Below are positions 30,977 through 37,982 of a stretch of 64,000 bases of DNA, one piece after another. The notes beneath the pieces were generated by a model. It did no database searches and was not told where the DNA came from. It worked only from the letters and a program-made list of their open reading frames with translations. Location: positions 620,001 to 684,000 of the forward strand of contig NZ_JAHYCA010000002.1 of assembly GCF_019430905.1 (NCBI RefSeq), written 5' to 3'. The number at the start of each line of letters is the position of its first letter. Position 1 is the stretch's first letter. Position numbers and translations under genes: made by a program. This DNA comes from Billgrantia antri. Its GTDB lineage: Bacteria; Pseudomonadota; Gammaproteobacteria; Pseudomonadales; Halomonadaceae.

Positions 30977-32299
30977 ATGGCTTTTGATGGAAACGAATTG
31001 CTTGACCTTGTTGTAAGTGATCGGTTAAGGAAAAGTAGCGTTCATTCGGAAACAAATGAGTTGATTTCTTCGGAAAGTGATAAGGGCCGGGTTGTAAACT
31101 CAGCGGCATTTCGTCGACTTCAGCAGAAAGCTCAAGTATTCCCTTTAGATGAAAATGCAGCGGTTAGGACTAGGCTTACCCACTCAATTGAGGTGTCGCA
31201 GGTTGGAAGATTTCTTGCACAGAAAGTAATTGAAAAGCTTAACCTTGGTGGGAAGTCATACGAAAATCTGGCTGCTTTCGTTAATGCTGTGGAAACAAGT
31301 TGCTTGCTGCATGATATAGGTAATCCCCCTTTTGGTCATCTAGGGGAAGCTGCTATTAGGAATTGGTTTCGGCAACATCAAGAAAATACTAATTTGCGTT
31401 TTTTTGATGGTAATCCTCAAGGGTTTAGACTCGCCTGCTTTTTGAGCGGAAAGGATGAGTATGGGCTGAATTTGACTGCTACGCTATTACTTTCTTGTAT
31501 TAAGTACCCATGGGTACAAAAATCTGCTAAGGCTGCGGCGCCTGAGAAATTCGGTATTTTTGATTATGACTATGAGAAATATAAACAAGCATGCGAATTG
31601 GTGGGCTGGGAAGAGGGAAAAGCATTTCCGTTAGCGAAGCTTATGGAAGCAGCCGACGATATTGCTTATTGTACTAGCGACCTTGAAGATGGGTTAGAAA
31701 AGAACGTTATTCAAAGCTATCAGCTTAGAGAAGAGCTTGATTGGTACGAAGATGATACAAATAGTCCAGTAGACACCTTCGTTAAGTTTAAAACTGATTT
31801 GATAAGGGTTGCTGTTGAAGAGGCAGCTGAAGAGTTTGTTGAAAATATTGAAAAAATAGGTGCTGGTGAAGAAGTTAAACTGATAGATGATAATAAAGAG
31901 GCTGGGGGTAAAATAAAATCTATTAAGAGCTTTGCAAGAAAATATATATATAGCAATGAGGATGTTGAAAAGATAGAGCTAGCTGGCAATAGTGCTATAA
32001 AAGGAATCTTAGGACATTTTCGCCACATTCTTGAAATGGATGAGAGTCGTTTCGAATGCCTGTTGCATGGTGACTATAAAAAAGCAAAGGCGCATTCTCT
32101 TGAGTTTGATATGCGAGTGTTTAATAGGCTGCCAAAGTCGTATGTTAAAAAATATGAATTCATGAAGAGATCTCTGAAAAACTCCGATGGAGATGAGAGA
32201 GATGCTCGAAATCATCTTGTCGTAGATTTTATTTCTGGAATGACAGATGACTTCGCCATTCATACATACCAAGTTCTACAGGGAATTAGAGTCCGATGA
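30977..32299 (+). CDS. HD-domain dGTPase-like (dNTP triphosphohydrolase) protein
   Basis: A 440-residue protein of the Dgt/dNTPase family, which cleaves dNTPs to nucleosides and triphosphate. The N-terminal family block is clear (DKGRVVNSAAFRRLQQKAQV, then RTRLTHSIEV). HD-site ligands are H69, H112-D113 (LLHDIGNPPFGHLGE) and an Asp in EAADDIAYCTSD. The start at 30977 is chosen because GGAGGGAG lies just upstream. Low GC and AT-rich codons differ from neighbours. Its stop overlaps the next start by four bases (ATGA). Related dGTPases can block phages by depleting dNTPs; that role here is inferred from the mobile setting. Confidence 0.88.
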   Translation: MAFDGNELLDLVVSDRLRKSSVHSETNELISSESDKGRVVNSAAFRRLQQKAQVFPLDENAAVRTRLTHSIEVSQVGRFLAQKVIEKLNLGGKSYENLAAFVNAVETSCLLHDIGNPPFGHLGEAAIRNWFRQHQENTNLRFFDGNPQGFRLACFLSGKDEYGLNLTATLLLSCIKYPWVQKSAKAAAPEKFGIFDYDYEKYKQACELVGWEEGKAFPLAKLMEAADDIAYCTSDLEDGLEKNVIQSYQLREELDWYEDDTNSPVDTFVKFKTDLIRVAVEEAAEEFVENIEKIGAGEEVKLIDDNKEAGGKIKSIKSFARKYIYSNEDVEKIELAGNSAIKGILGHFRHILEMDESRFECLLHGDYKKAKAHSLEFDMRVFNRLPKSYVKKYEFMKRSLKNSDGDERDARNHLVVDFISGMTDDFAIHTYQVLQGIRVR

Positions 32300-32862
32300 T
32301 TAGTGAGGAGCATCCGATCTATTTTATATGTGATATATTTCGGGGCATGGATGCCCAGCTTTTTTTTAGTAGATATAATTATGTGAGAGATTCTCTTCTC
32401 GACGACAGGGAGGTGTTTCCTGTTGCCTCATCAATGATTGGAAGGGGGTGGCTTAATGACGAGATAAATAAGCTGAAGGAAAATCAAGAGCTTGCTTTTC
32501 ACTCTATGTTTATTCGAAAGGGGAGAAAGTATCATGTTCCAATGGTGGATTTTTCTATAAAGGAGTGGGAGAAAGATTATGTGACATCAAGGATGTTGAG
32601 GTTGATTGGAAAGCGGGTGGTGACAAATATGGCAGTATATGAGAGTGGTCGCTCGTTCCATGGTTACTCGAAATCTATTCTTTCTCCTGGAGAATGGCTT
32701 GAATTTATGGGAAGGTTGCTTTTGGTTAACCCTTCTGGAGGAGAAGAAATAATAGATTCTCGTTGGGTGGGGCATAGAATTATAGGTGGTTACTCTTCGT
32801 TGCGCCTTTCAAATAATACTCAGCAATACGTTAAGCTGCCTAGTAGGATAAAATTTCCATGA
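32296..32862 (+). CDS. Primase-like (AEP-type) small protein coupled to the dGTPase
   Basis: A 188-residue protein that I could not place by overall similarity. Motif order resembles the catalytic core of archaeo-eukaryotic primases: a strand with an acidic residue (VPMVDFS, D85), an S-x-H-like motif (ESGRSFHGYS, H122), a later acidic residue (IIDSRWVGH, D154) and a closing LRLSNN segment. The first motif lacks the usual second aspartate, so it may be catalytically altered. There is no helicase or zinc domain. ATGA overlap with the dGTPase gene implies translational coupling and joint function. Low GC. The primase-like call is my inference. Confidence 0.5.
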   Translation: MISEEHPIYFICDIFRGMDAQLFFSRYNYVRDSLLDDREVFPVASSMIGRGWLNDEINKLKENQELAFHSMFIRKGRKYHVPMVDFSIKEWEKDYVTSRMLRLIGKRVVTNMAVYESGRSFHGYSKSILSPGEWLEFMGRLLLVNPSGGEEIIDSRWVGHRIIGGYSSLRLSNNTQQYVKLPSRIKFP

Positions 32863-32877
32863 TGATGGCAGCTGAAA

Positions 32878-33181
32878 CACCTCAACCTGGCGTTCTTCGG
32901 TGAACCCGGTCGGGACGGCAAACGTGGCCCTACGCCTACAACAAGCTCTGGAGCAGGCGAAGAAACAAGCTGGGCGCGATAACTTCTGCTTTCACCACCT
33001 ATGTCATGAGGCCGTCGGGCGGTTGGTATTGGTAGAAGCTGGACTTTCTGACCAGAATGTCGCAGCGTTCGGTGGCCACAAGTCGATGCAGATGTTGAGG
33101 CCATATACTCATTTAAGGGCGAAAAATCTGGTAGTAAAGCTTGATAAAATAAGTTCTACCTGGTTTTTGTGGATGTGTTAA
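32878..33181 (+). pseudogene. Integrase remnant (C-terminal third, frameshifted)
   Basis: Reads as the end of a tyrosine integrase closely related to the one at 29790. LAFFGEPGRDGKRGP matches its residues 264-278, and FGGHKSMQMLRPYTHLRA matches 323-340. A frame change near 32930 and loss of the HxxR arginine (now HHLCHEA) show it is dead. It directly follows the dGTPase/primase-like pair, so that pair lies between a live integrase and a dead integrase tail. Confidence 0.85.
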
Positions 33182-33199
33182 TGTGAATGGGGTGAAGCT

Positions 33200-33874
33200 T
33201 TGAGAAAAACAGCATTTGAAAAAATATCAATATGTTCGGCGTTTGAAAGCTTTTTGGTGTTTTTAACATCTGGCTTCTTTGTGGTGATAATCGGTGATTG
33301 TTTCATTGATCTTGCTGGTGACTTGCCCGATTGGTATTTAAGCTTAATCCAAGAGCCAATATCTATTGCCCATTTCTTTTTGCTCAGTGTCGGCAGTTTG
33401 GTGGTAACAGCAATTGTTACTTGGTGTGGCACAAAGAATCACAATGAGAAGTGGTGGTTTGAGAAAATATTGCTACCTCCAAGTAGGGCTGGAATTAGCT
33501 GTGGTTTTATTGCCAGTGGTATGTTAATTGGCATCGGATCCGGGTTGTTTATTGTCACCCGAGGTGCTCCAGAAACTGAGCTTGCGCATACTTCAGTCGT
33601 GTTTATTTCCCTAGGCATCTATTGTTTGGCAATAGTTTATCCAGTGTCACTGCTGATGTTATATCTAATAAACCAAGAGGCGAAGCATAGCTTAGTTGTT
33701 GATTTTTTAGGAGCCATCTATTTTGTTCTGATGATTTTTTCTGGCTATAAGTTCAGAGAGCATGTGGATGTAGTTAGCTTGGGTGCCAGCTTCTCTGTTT
33801 TAATAATTTACGCATGTTTTGGCCGTAGATGGCGAATCAGGAATGATAAAAAAGCTGCAAATGCAAACAGCTGA
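33200..33874 (+). CDS. Unknown multi-span membrane protein
   Basis: A 224-residue low-GC protein with about six hydrophobic spans (for example FLVFLTSGFFVVIIGDCF, LLSVGSLVVTAIVTW, AGISCGFIASGMLIGIG) and a basic C-terminal tail (GRRWRIRNDKK). The start codon is probably TTG at 33200 after GGGGTGAAG; no ATG fits. No family was recognised. Its place in the cargo, after the integrase remnant, leaves an effector, immunity or transport role all open. Confidence 0.6.
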   Translation: MRKTAFEKISICSAFESFLVFLTSGFFVVIIGDCFIDLAGDLPDWYLSLIQEPISIAHFFLLSVGSLVVTAIVTWCGTKNHNEKWWFEKILLPPSRAGISCGFIASGMLIGIGSGLFIVTRGAPETELAHTSVVFISLGIYCLAIVYPVSLLMLYLINQEAKHSLVVDFLGAIYFVLMIFSGYKFREHVDVVSLGASFSVLIIYACFGRRWRIRNDKKAANANS

Positions 33875-34012
33875 ATGCTATAAAAACTTGTCTTTCGCAA
33901 TTGGTTTGGTGGTTTTTATTATTTAATAACAAGGTTTTGCTGATGAGAGTTATTCGTTTTTAATTTTGCATTGGGTATTTTTTGAAATTTTAAAAATCTG
34001 TTAGAGGTGCTC

Positions 34013-34849
34013 ATGTCTATTCCAATGCCATTTAGTTTAGTTGTGAAAGTTGCTTGTTGGGTTTGGGGTTATGTAACCAGATTTCTTTTTTTAAAGACTT
34101 TTCGTCGCTCTCACGAGGCTTGGGCGCGTCGTCACCATTTGGGAGCAAGGTGGATTCCTCTGGGGAGCTATCTGGAATACTCCTTACAGTTAGCAAAGCC
34201 TATTGATGCCGGTGCGAAAGTATCGAAGCTGGCTTTTCGTTCAAAAAAACATAATATTTTAAATCTTGAGGTTTTCTTTGAGGCTGTTGGAGGAGGAATT
34301 CGCTATCAAGAAAAGATCTGTTTGAGTGATATTGATGAGCGACCCATCGTATGCAGCATGGTGAATGTGCCATGCCAAGAGTTGATTACGTTATCGAATA
34401 ATAAAATAATGTTTTCTATCGAGTCTGTGCAGTTCCGTAAGTGTCAAGTAGAGCTTGAGGGGGGAGAGGTGGTCTCTCAATTTGACTCTCAAATTTCCTA
34501 TTTGACACATAGCTGGTTGATGCACGATGAGTGGAAGTTTCGGTGGGGCGTTTGGTGGAACTGCAACTCTATAAAATGGGCAAAGCAAAGGCTGCAAGAC
34601 TACTGGAGATGGGGGTTTTTGGCTCCTAAGTTTAGAGTTATTAGCCCCTCTACAGTACTTTCCCGTCGTGAACCATTGTGGATGTCAGGAGTGAGAGCCA
34701 TTGGATGGCTCATGGGGAGGCCGTGGCTAGTGACAATGCAATTTTGGGTCGCTATTTGGTCAGGACTTTTTATTCTCAATGATGAGGATGAACTGCAGTG
34801 GCGATGGCAAAAAACCTCCACCAATGACTCATTCGATAGCGAAATCTAG
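34013..34849 (+). CDS. Unknown protein with terminal hydrophobic segments
   Basis: A 278-residue low-GC protein. There is a hydrophobic stretch near the N-terminus (LVVKVACWVWGYVTRFLFL) and another near the C-terminus (WLVTMQFWVAIWSGLFIL), with a beta-rich middle that contains a tryptophan-rich patch (FRWGVWWNCNSIKW). The ATG at 34013 follows AGAGGTG. No family was recognised. It is separated by 138 AT-rich bases from the membrane protein upstream and may have its own promoter. Confidence 0.6.
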   Translation: MSIPMPFSLVVKVACWVWGYVTRFLFLKTFRRSHEAWARRHHLGARWIPLGSYLEYSLQLAKPIDAGAKVSKLAFRSKKHNILNLEVFFEAVGGGIRYQEKICLSDIDERPIVCSMVNVPCQELITLSNNKIMFSIESVQFRKCQVELEGGEVVSQFDSQISYLTHSWLMHDEWKFRWGVWWNCNSIKWAKQRLQDYWRWGFLAPKFRVISPSTVLSRREPLWMSGVRAIGWLMGRPWLVTMQFWVAIWSGLFILNDEDELQWRWQKTSTNDSFDSEI

Positions 34850-34855
34850 GGGATA

Positions 34856-34892
34856 TGTAGTATGTTGTAGTATACTACTACAACATACTACA
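34856..34892. repeat. Perfect 17-bp palindrome (possible cruciform)
   Basis: Arms of 17 bases (TGTAGTATGTTGTAGTA and its exact complement) around a TAC centre. It lies just after the stop of the unknown gene, 500 bases before the replication genes. There is no T-tract on the plus strand. It may be a terminator-like structure, a protein site or part of a replication origin. Confidence 0.7.
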
Positions 34893-34937
34893 CCAAACCA
34901 AAAAAGTAGAGTCGTTCTTAAGGCTGTAGAGATGCGG

Positions 34938-34952
34938 TTTTAGCAGCTAAAA
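34938..34952. promoter_or_regulatory. TTTTAGCNGCTAAAA palindrome, copy 1
   Basis: TTTTAGCAGCTAAAA, the first of three copies in the element. The half-site TTTAGC recalls KorA/TrfB-type operators of IncP plasmids (TTTAGCTAAA), but with a central extra base. A shared repressor site for replication and transfer genes is the likely meaning. Confidence 0.55.
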
Positions 34953-35066
34953 TTTTTCTCTTATGGCGCGGCCTAACATGATCGCACCACCCCACCTGTT
35001 TCCTGTCTAGTCTTTCCCCGTACACGGCGCATGTCTCTATGCTTCCAGAGGCCTGCATAAAAAAGT

Positions 35067-35155
35067 GCCCCTCAAGTATCAATGAAATGAAGTGCATTGA
35101 CCAAGCCCCGTGCGCGAGGCGATTCATCTAGGGTGATTATTGACACTTGAGGGGC
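35067..35155. repeat. Two inverted copies of the 20-bp replication-region repeat
   Basis: Minus-strand copy 35067-35086 (one mismatch to TTCATTGACACTTGAGGGGC) and plus-strand copy 35136-35155 (one mismatch). Two more exact copies lie after the replication genes. Candidate initiator-binding iterons. Confidence 0.6.
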
Positions 35156-35361
35156 GTGGATGCCTGGTTTTCTGATTAAGTTTTCATATTGAAATATCGT
35201 GGTTTTTTGAATTATGTGAGTTCTTTTAAGAAAGTATAGGTGAACTATTTTAAGGAAGGTATAGCTATACTTTTTTCTTTTAAATCAATTGCTTGAAAAT
35301 AACCGCAAGTTGGCGTAGATATTAAAAGCGTAATCTCGCTATGCGCTATCTTGAGGTGTTT

Positions 35362-35574
35362 ATGACAACCGAAGAACAGTTGCTTGAACGTTATGGGCCA
35401 TTGCTCTCCCTGACCGATTTGTCGGAATTGTTGAAGCGTAGTCCCGATGGTCTCCGAATATCTTTGCAGAGCCAGTCAGAGTTTGCTGTGAAATGGAATG
35501 CCGCCAAGAGGAAGGTTGGAAGGCGTGTCTATTTCCGTGCAACCGACGTTGCAGGGCTGATTGATGAAGCCTGA
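35362..35574 (+). CDS. Small HTH-type plasmid regulator
   Basis: A 70-residue protein from ATG 35362 (GAGGTG five bases upstream). Its pattern LLSLTDLSELLKRSPDGLR followed by GRRVYFRATDVAGLIDEA fits a compact MerR/AlpA-like helix-turn-helix of the sort found beside replication genes in plasmids and mobilizable islands. It may control the replication genes downstream or bind one of the repeated palindromes. It is 46 bases ahead of the next gene. Confidence 0.65.
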   Translation: MTTEEQLLERYGPLLSLTDLSELLKRSPDGLRISLQSQSEFAVKWNAAKRKVGRRVYFRATDVAGLIDEA

Positions 35575-35617
35575 GCGGTTAGAGCGGAAAAGTGAAGCGG
35601 ATACGAAGGGGTAAGGC

Positions 35618-36508
35618 GTGAGTATTGTCGCCATGAACTGGGCATGGGATGTCCAACTGAGCTACCTGAACGAGCGTGACAACAAGGCTGGGCGTCGCTT
35701 GCTGTTGGTAGCGTTGGGCGACAACGCCAACGAAGAAGGGGTGTGTTGGCCAGCCATCTCCACTCTGGCACGTCGCTGTGAGTCCAGTACCAAGAGCGTT
35801 CGCCGTTGGTTACGTGAGTTCGAAGAGTATCAGTTACTCAGCATTCAGCCTCGTCGGAATGCGGCGGGGCAGACCAGCAACCTGTATCAACTGAGACTGG
35901 CAAATCGAGTCGCGGAGAGGACTTACACCCCCCTGGACACCGAGTCCACCCCCCAGGGACGTGGAGTCCGGGGCCCCCGGACACTTGGTGACCAGGGCCC
36001 CTGGACATCTGGTGTCCCCCTAACCACCAATGAACCATCAATGAACCTCTCTCACTCTCAGGCGGGAGAGTCGATGCTTGGTCGAGCGGATCAGAACAGT
36101 GACGCAGTTCCTCTTCAGGAATCTTCGTCAACCATCCCAATACGTTCTGATCGCTTTCCCATGACCCTCGAATGGACGCCGGACCCTACTGAGCTGTCGA
36201 TGGCCTGTTTACGAGCAGGTCTCTTAGCTGATCTGGCTCCCGAGCGATATCAGCTCGCCAAGTTCACGGCCCACCATGCCGATACTGGTCGCACGGCCAG
36301 TACGGCTGCCTGGCATACCAAGCTTGCCGACTGGCTGCGCAAAGATGTACTCGCAGCTCAGTCCACTACCGGAGGACTCGCTAATGGACATCTCCGCCAA
36401 CGCACTCCATCTCGCCGTGTTACCGCCGCAGAAGCACGCGCACGCGCCAAAGCTCAACAGAGTGGGGGAATCATCGACGAAGACTGGCCCGCTGATCGGA
36501 GAAACTGA
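35618..36508 (+). CDS. Replication initiator-like protein with HTH and DnaT-like domain
   Basis: A 296-residue protein. The N-terminus has a winged-helix block (GVCWPAISTLARRCESSTKSVRRWLREF, positions about 41-68) as in phage O-type and RepA-N-like initiators. After a Pro/Gly-rich linker, residues about 205-245 resemble the DnaT-type single-strand-DNA-binding module (KFTAHHADTGRTASTAAWHT, then DWLRKDV). The layout suggests an initiator that loads the host primosome. The next gene overlaps it by 125 bases in another frame. Start is likely the GTG at 35618 or ATG at 35633. Confidence 0.7.
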   Translation: MSIVAMNWAWDVQLSYLNERDNKAGRRLLLVALGDNANEEGVCWPAISTLARRCESSTKSVRRWLREFEEYQLLSIQPRRNAAGQTSNLYQLRLANRVAERTYTPLDTESTPQGRGVRGPRTLGDQGPWTSGVPLTTNEPSMNLSHSQAGESMLGRADQNSDAVPLQESSSTIPIRSDRFPMTLEWTPDPTELSMACLRAGLLADLAPERYQLAKFTAHHADTGRTASTAAWHTKLADWLRKDVLAAQSTTGGLANGHLRQRTPSRRVTAAEARARAKAQQSGGIIDEDWPADRRN

Positions 36509-37142
36509 CGTGGATCAGTTGTTTGATGCTCTGGGTGTGCTGTACGGATGGAAGTTCACGAGCCAGTGGGGGGTCTTCGATGAATCAGGTGTCTGGATGG
36601 CTGAGCTGGCTTTCCTGACTCGTCGACACCTCGAACTGGGTATCAAACGCTGTCGTGAGGCGGTGCAGGAAGCAACGCGGACGGGTAACGAATCCTGGCC
36701 ACCGCAACCTGCTGCATTCGCGGTTCTCTGTGAGCCGCGCCCAGAAGACTTTGGTATGCCTGGTCTGGAGGAGGCGTGGCGTGAGGTATGCGCCCATGCT
36801 CATGAACCGACCCGATGGCACTGGAGTCATGAAGCCGTGAGGATGGCGGGTAGCGCCGTTGGCTGGTGGGAACTTACGCATAGCACGGCGTTGTCGGCTT
36901 GGTCACGTCTCGAACGTCACTTCACCCAGGAGTATGGAGCCTTGCTCAATCGGTTGATGAATGGCGAACAACTGACGGACTACTCGCTGCTGGAGGATGA
37001 CAGCAATCGCAGCCCCGCCGATCTAGCAGAGCGAGCTGGGCACGAGGTTGCGAACCAAGCGGTCAAGGCGGCGGGTCTTCCGCATCGAATGAGCTCCGCG
37101 CATGGGCTTACAGCACTACGCAACGCGGTCGGCAAGACTTGA
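36384..37142 (+). CDS. Lambda P-like helicase-loader / replication protein
   Basis: A 252-residue protein beginning at ATG 36384, chosen because GGAGGACT lies 8 bases upstream; it overlaps the end of the previous gene in a different frame. The segment from WMAELAFLTRRHLELGIKRC to WPPQPAAFAVLC, and then LEEAWREVCAHAH, follows the pattern of phage P-type replication proteins that bring DnaB helicase to an O-type initiator. With the preceding gene it forms an O/P-like pair. Exact repeats start 6 bases after its stop. Confidence 0.7.
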   Translation: MDISANALHLAVLPPQKHAHAPKLNRVGESSTKTGPLIGETDVDQLFDALGVLYGWKFTSQWGVFDESGVWMAELAFLTRRHLELGIKRCREAVQEATRTGNESWPPQPAAFAVLCEPRPEDFGMPGLEEAWREVCAHAHEPTRWHWSHEAVRMAGSAVGWWELTHSTALSAWSRLERHFTQEYGALLNRLMNGEQLTDYSLLEDDSNRSPADLAERAGHEVANQAVKAAGLPHRMSSAHGLTALRNAVGKT

Positions 37143-37147
37143 GCGCT

Positions 37148-37198
37148 TTCATTGACACTTGAGGGGCAGCGCTTCTGATTCATTGACACTTGAGGGGC
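37148..37198 (+). repeat. Two tandem exact copies of a 20-bp repeat (iteron-like)
   Basis: TTCATTGACACTTGAGGGGC at 37148-37167 and 37179-37198, 31 bases apart (about three helical turns). Together with the two variants at 35067-35155 they flank the replication genes. Confidence 0.75.
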
Positions 37199-37444
37199 AG
37201 TGCGGAAACCGCGTGGAAAGCTGTGTATTTCAATGTGGAAAGCGCAAGGACACCGCTATGGGTAAATCGCTGTTAGATCGCTGCTTTACCGCTTCTGGAG
37301 TGCTGCATTATCGCCGTAAGTGTCGACTTCGTCAGGGTTCGAGACTGTTTGTCACAGATGCACAGGAAAAAACGGGCGGGTGCAACGAAATGCAGAGAAA
37401 TAGCGATGCTTTGCACATGGCGTACCTACAAAAATCATCGCTGA
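37199..37444. other. Non-coding stretch between iterons and oriT
   Basis: About 250 bases. GTGGAAAGC occurs twice (near 37210 and 37235). Weak reading frames exist in it, but they lack ribosome sites and run into oriT, so I do not call a gene. It may be part of the origin. Confidence 0.4.
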
Positions 37445-37545
37445 AGTGCGGGCAGGATGTGTGAAGTAGTCCCACCCCGCAAGCGTGGTGTTCCTCTTCA
37501 CTGGTCCTTATTCGCACCTGCGGTGCTCAACGGACATCCTGCTCT
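37445..37545. other. oriT: RP4/RK2-type origin of transfer (oriT)
   Basis: The order of elements matches IncP-alpha oriT. There is a nick-region sequence whose minus strand reads CATCCTGC, fitting the YATCCTGY consensus, with the nick predicted between top-strand positions 37452 and 37453. Next to it is a TraJ-binding-type inverted repeat at 37461-37501 with GTGAAG/CTTCAC ends. Then come TTATTCGCACCT and GCGGTGCTCAACGG, as in RK2. traJ and traI follow immediately, as in RP4. Confidence 0.88.
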
Positions 37546-37576
37546 TCGAGGCATGGCATCTGAGATAGGAGCTGGC

Positions 37577-37948
37577 ATGAGTGAGAAGCAAAGAGTGACA
37601 CGGAAGAACAGCACTCCGCTCAAGGTGTACTGCCTTCCGGAAGAGAGAGAACTGATTGAATCCAACGCCAGGCAGGCAGGGCTAAGCGTTGCCTGTTTTC
37701 TGCGGGAAGTGGGGCAGGGCTATCAGGTTAGTGGCGTTATGGACTACGAGTATGTCCGCGAGCTGGTTCGTGTAAATGGGGACTTGGGTCGTTTAGGGGG
37801 CTTGCTCAAGCTCTGGCTGACAGATGACGTGAGAACGGCTCACTTCGGGGCGGCTACCATCCTTAGCCTGCTCGGAAGGATCGAAGCCACTCAGGAGGAA
37901 ATGAGTCAGGTATTGAAATCTGTGGTGCAGCCAAGGGCCAGATCGTGA
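37577..37948 (+). CDS. traJ: Relaxosome protein TraJ, IncP type
   Basis: A 123-residue oriT-binding protein strongly resembling RP4 TraJ: KVYCLPEERELIE near the N-terminus and VRVNGDLGRLGGLLKLWLTD in the middle. It contains a ribbon-helix-helix-like DNA-binding part, binds the inverted repeat next to nic and guides TraI. ATG at 37577 follows AGGAGC. The upstream in-frame extension is oriT and not coding. A TTTTAGCCGCTAAAA palindrome lies between it and traI. Confidence 0.92.
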   Translation: MSEKQRVTRKNSTPLKVYCLPEERELIESNARQAGLSVACFLREVGQGYQVSGVMDYEYVRELVRVNGDLGRLGGLLKLWLTDDVRTAHFGAATILSLLGRIEATQEEMSQVLKSVVQPRARS

Positions 37949-37951
37949 TTT

Positions 37952-37966
37952 TTTTAGCCGCTAAAA
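37952..37966. promoter_or_regulatory. TTTTAGCNGCTAAAA palindrome, copy 2 (traJ-traI gap)
   Basis: TTTTAGCCGCTAAAA lies 4 bases after the traJ stop and 16 bases before the traI start, a place suited to repressing a relaxase transcript. Confidence 0.55.
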
Positions 37967-37982
37967 TGTGGGGCTGGCACTG

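Larger units (their letters stand above)
34850..35361. other. AT-rich non-coding region ahead of the replication genes, possible origin
   Basis: About 510 bases with no convincing gene. It holds the 17-base palindrome, one TTTTAGCNGCTAAAA palindrome, two oppositely oriented copies of the 20-base repeat, and AT-rich runs at 35180-35300. This mix is typical of plasmid origin/control regions. Confidence 0.55.

Noticed and set aside
34918..35127. Small minus-strand frame ending RKILAAKTASLQP, similar to the trbJ start
   Set aside because: The similarity comes from the shared TTTTAGCNGCTAAAA palindrome and nearby bases; the frame has no ribosome site and also covers a repeat copy.
37159..37464. 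Possible 101-codon gene between iterons and oriT
   Set aside because: No good start signal, overlaps an iteron and the nick region, and has no recognisable domain.
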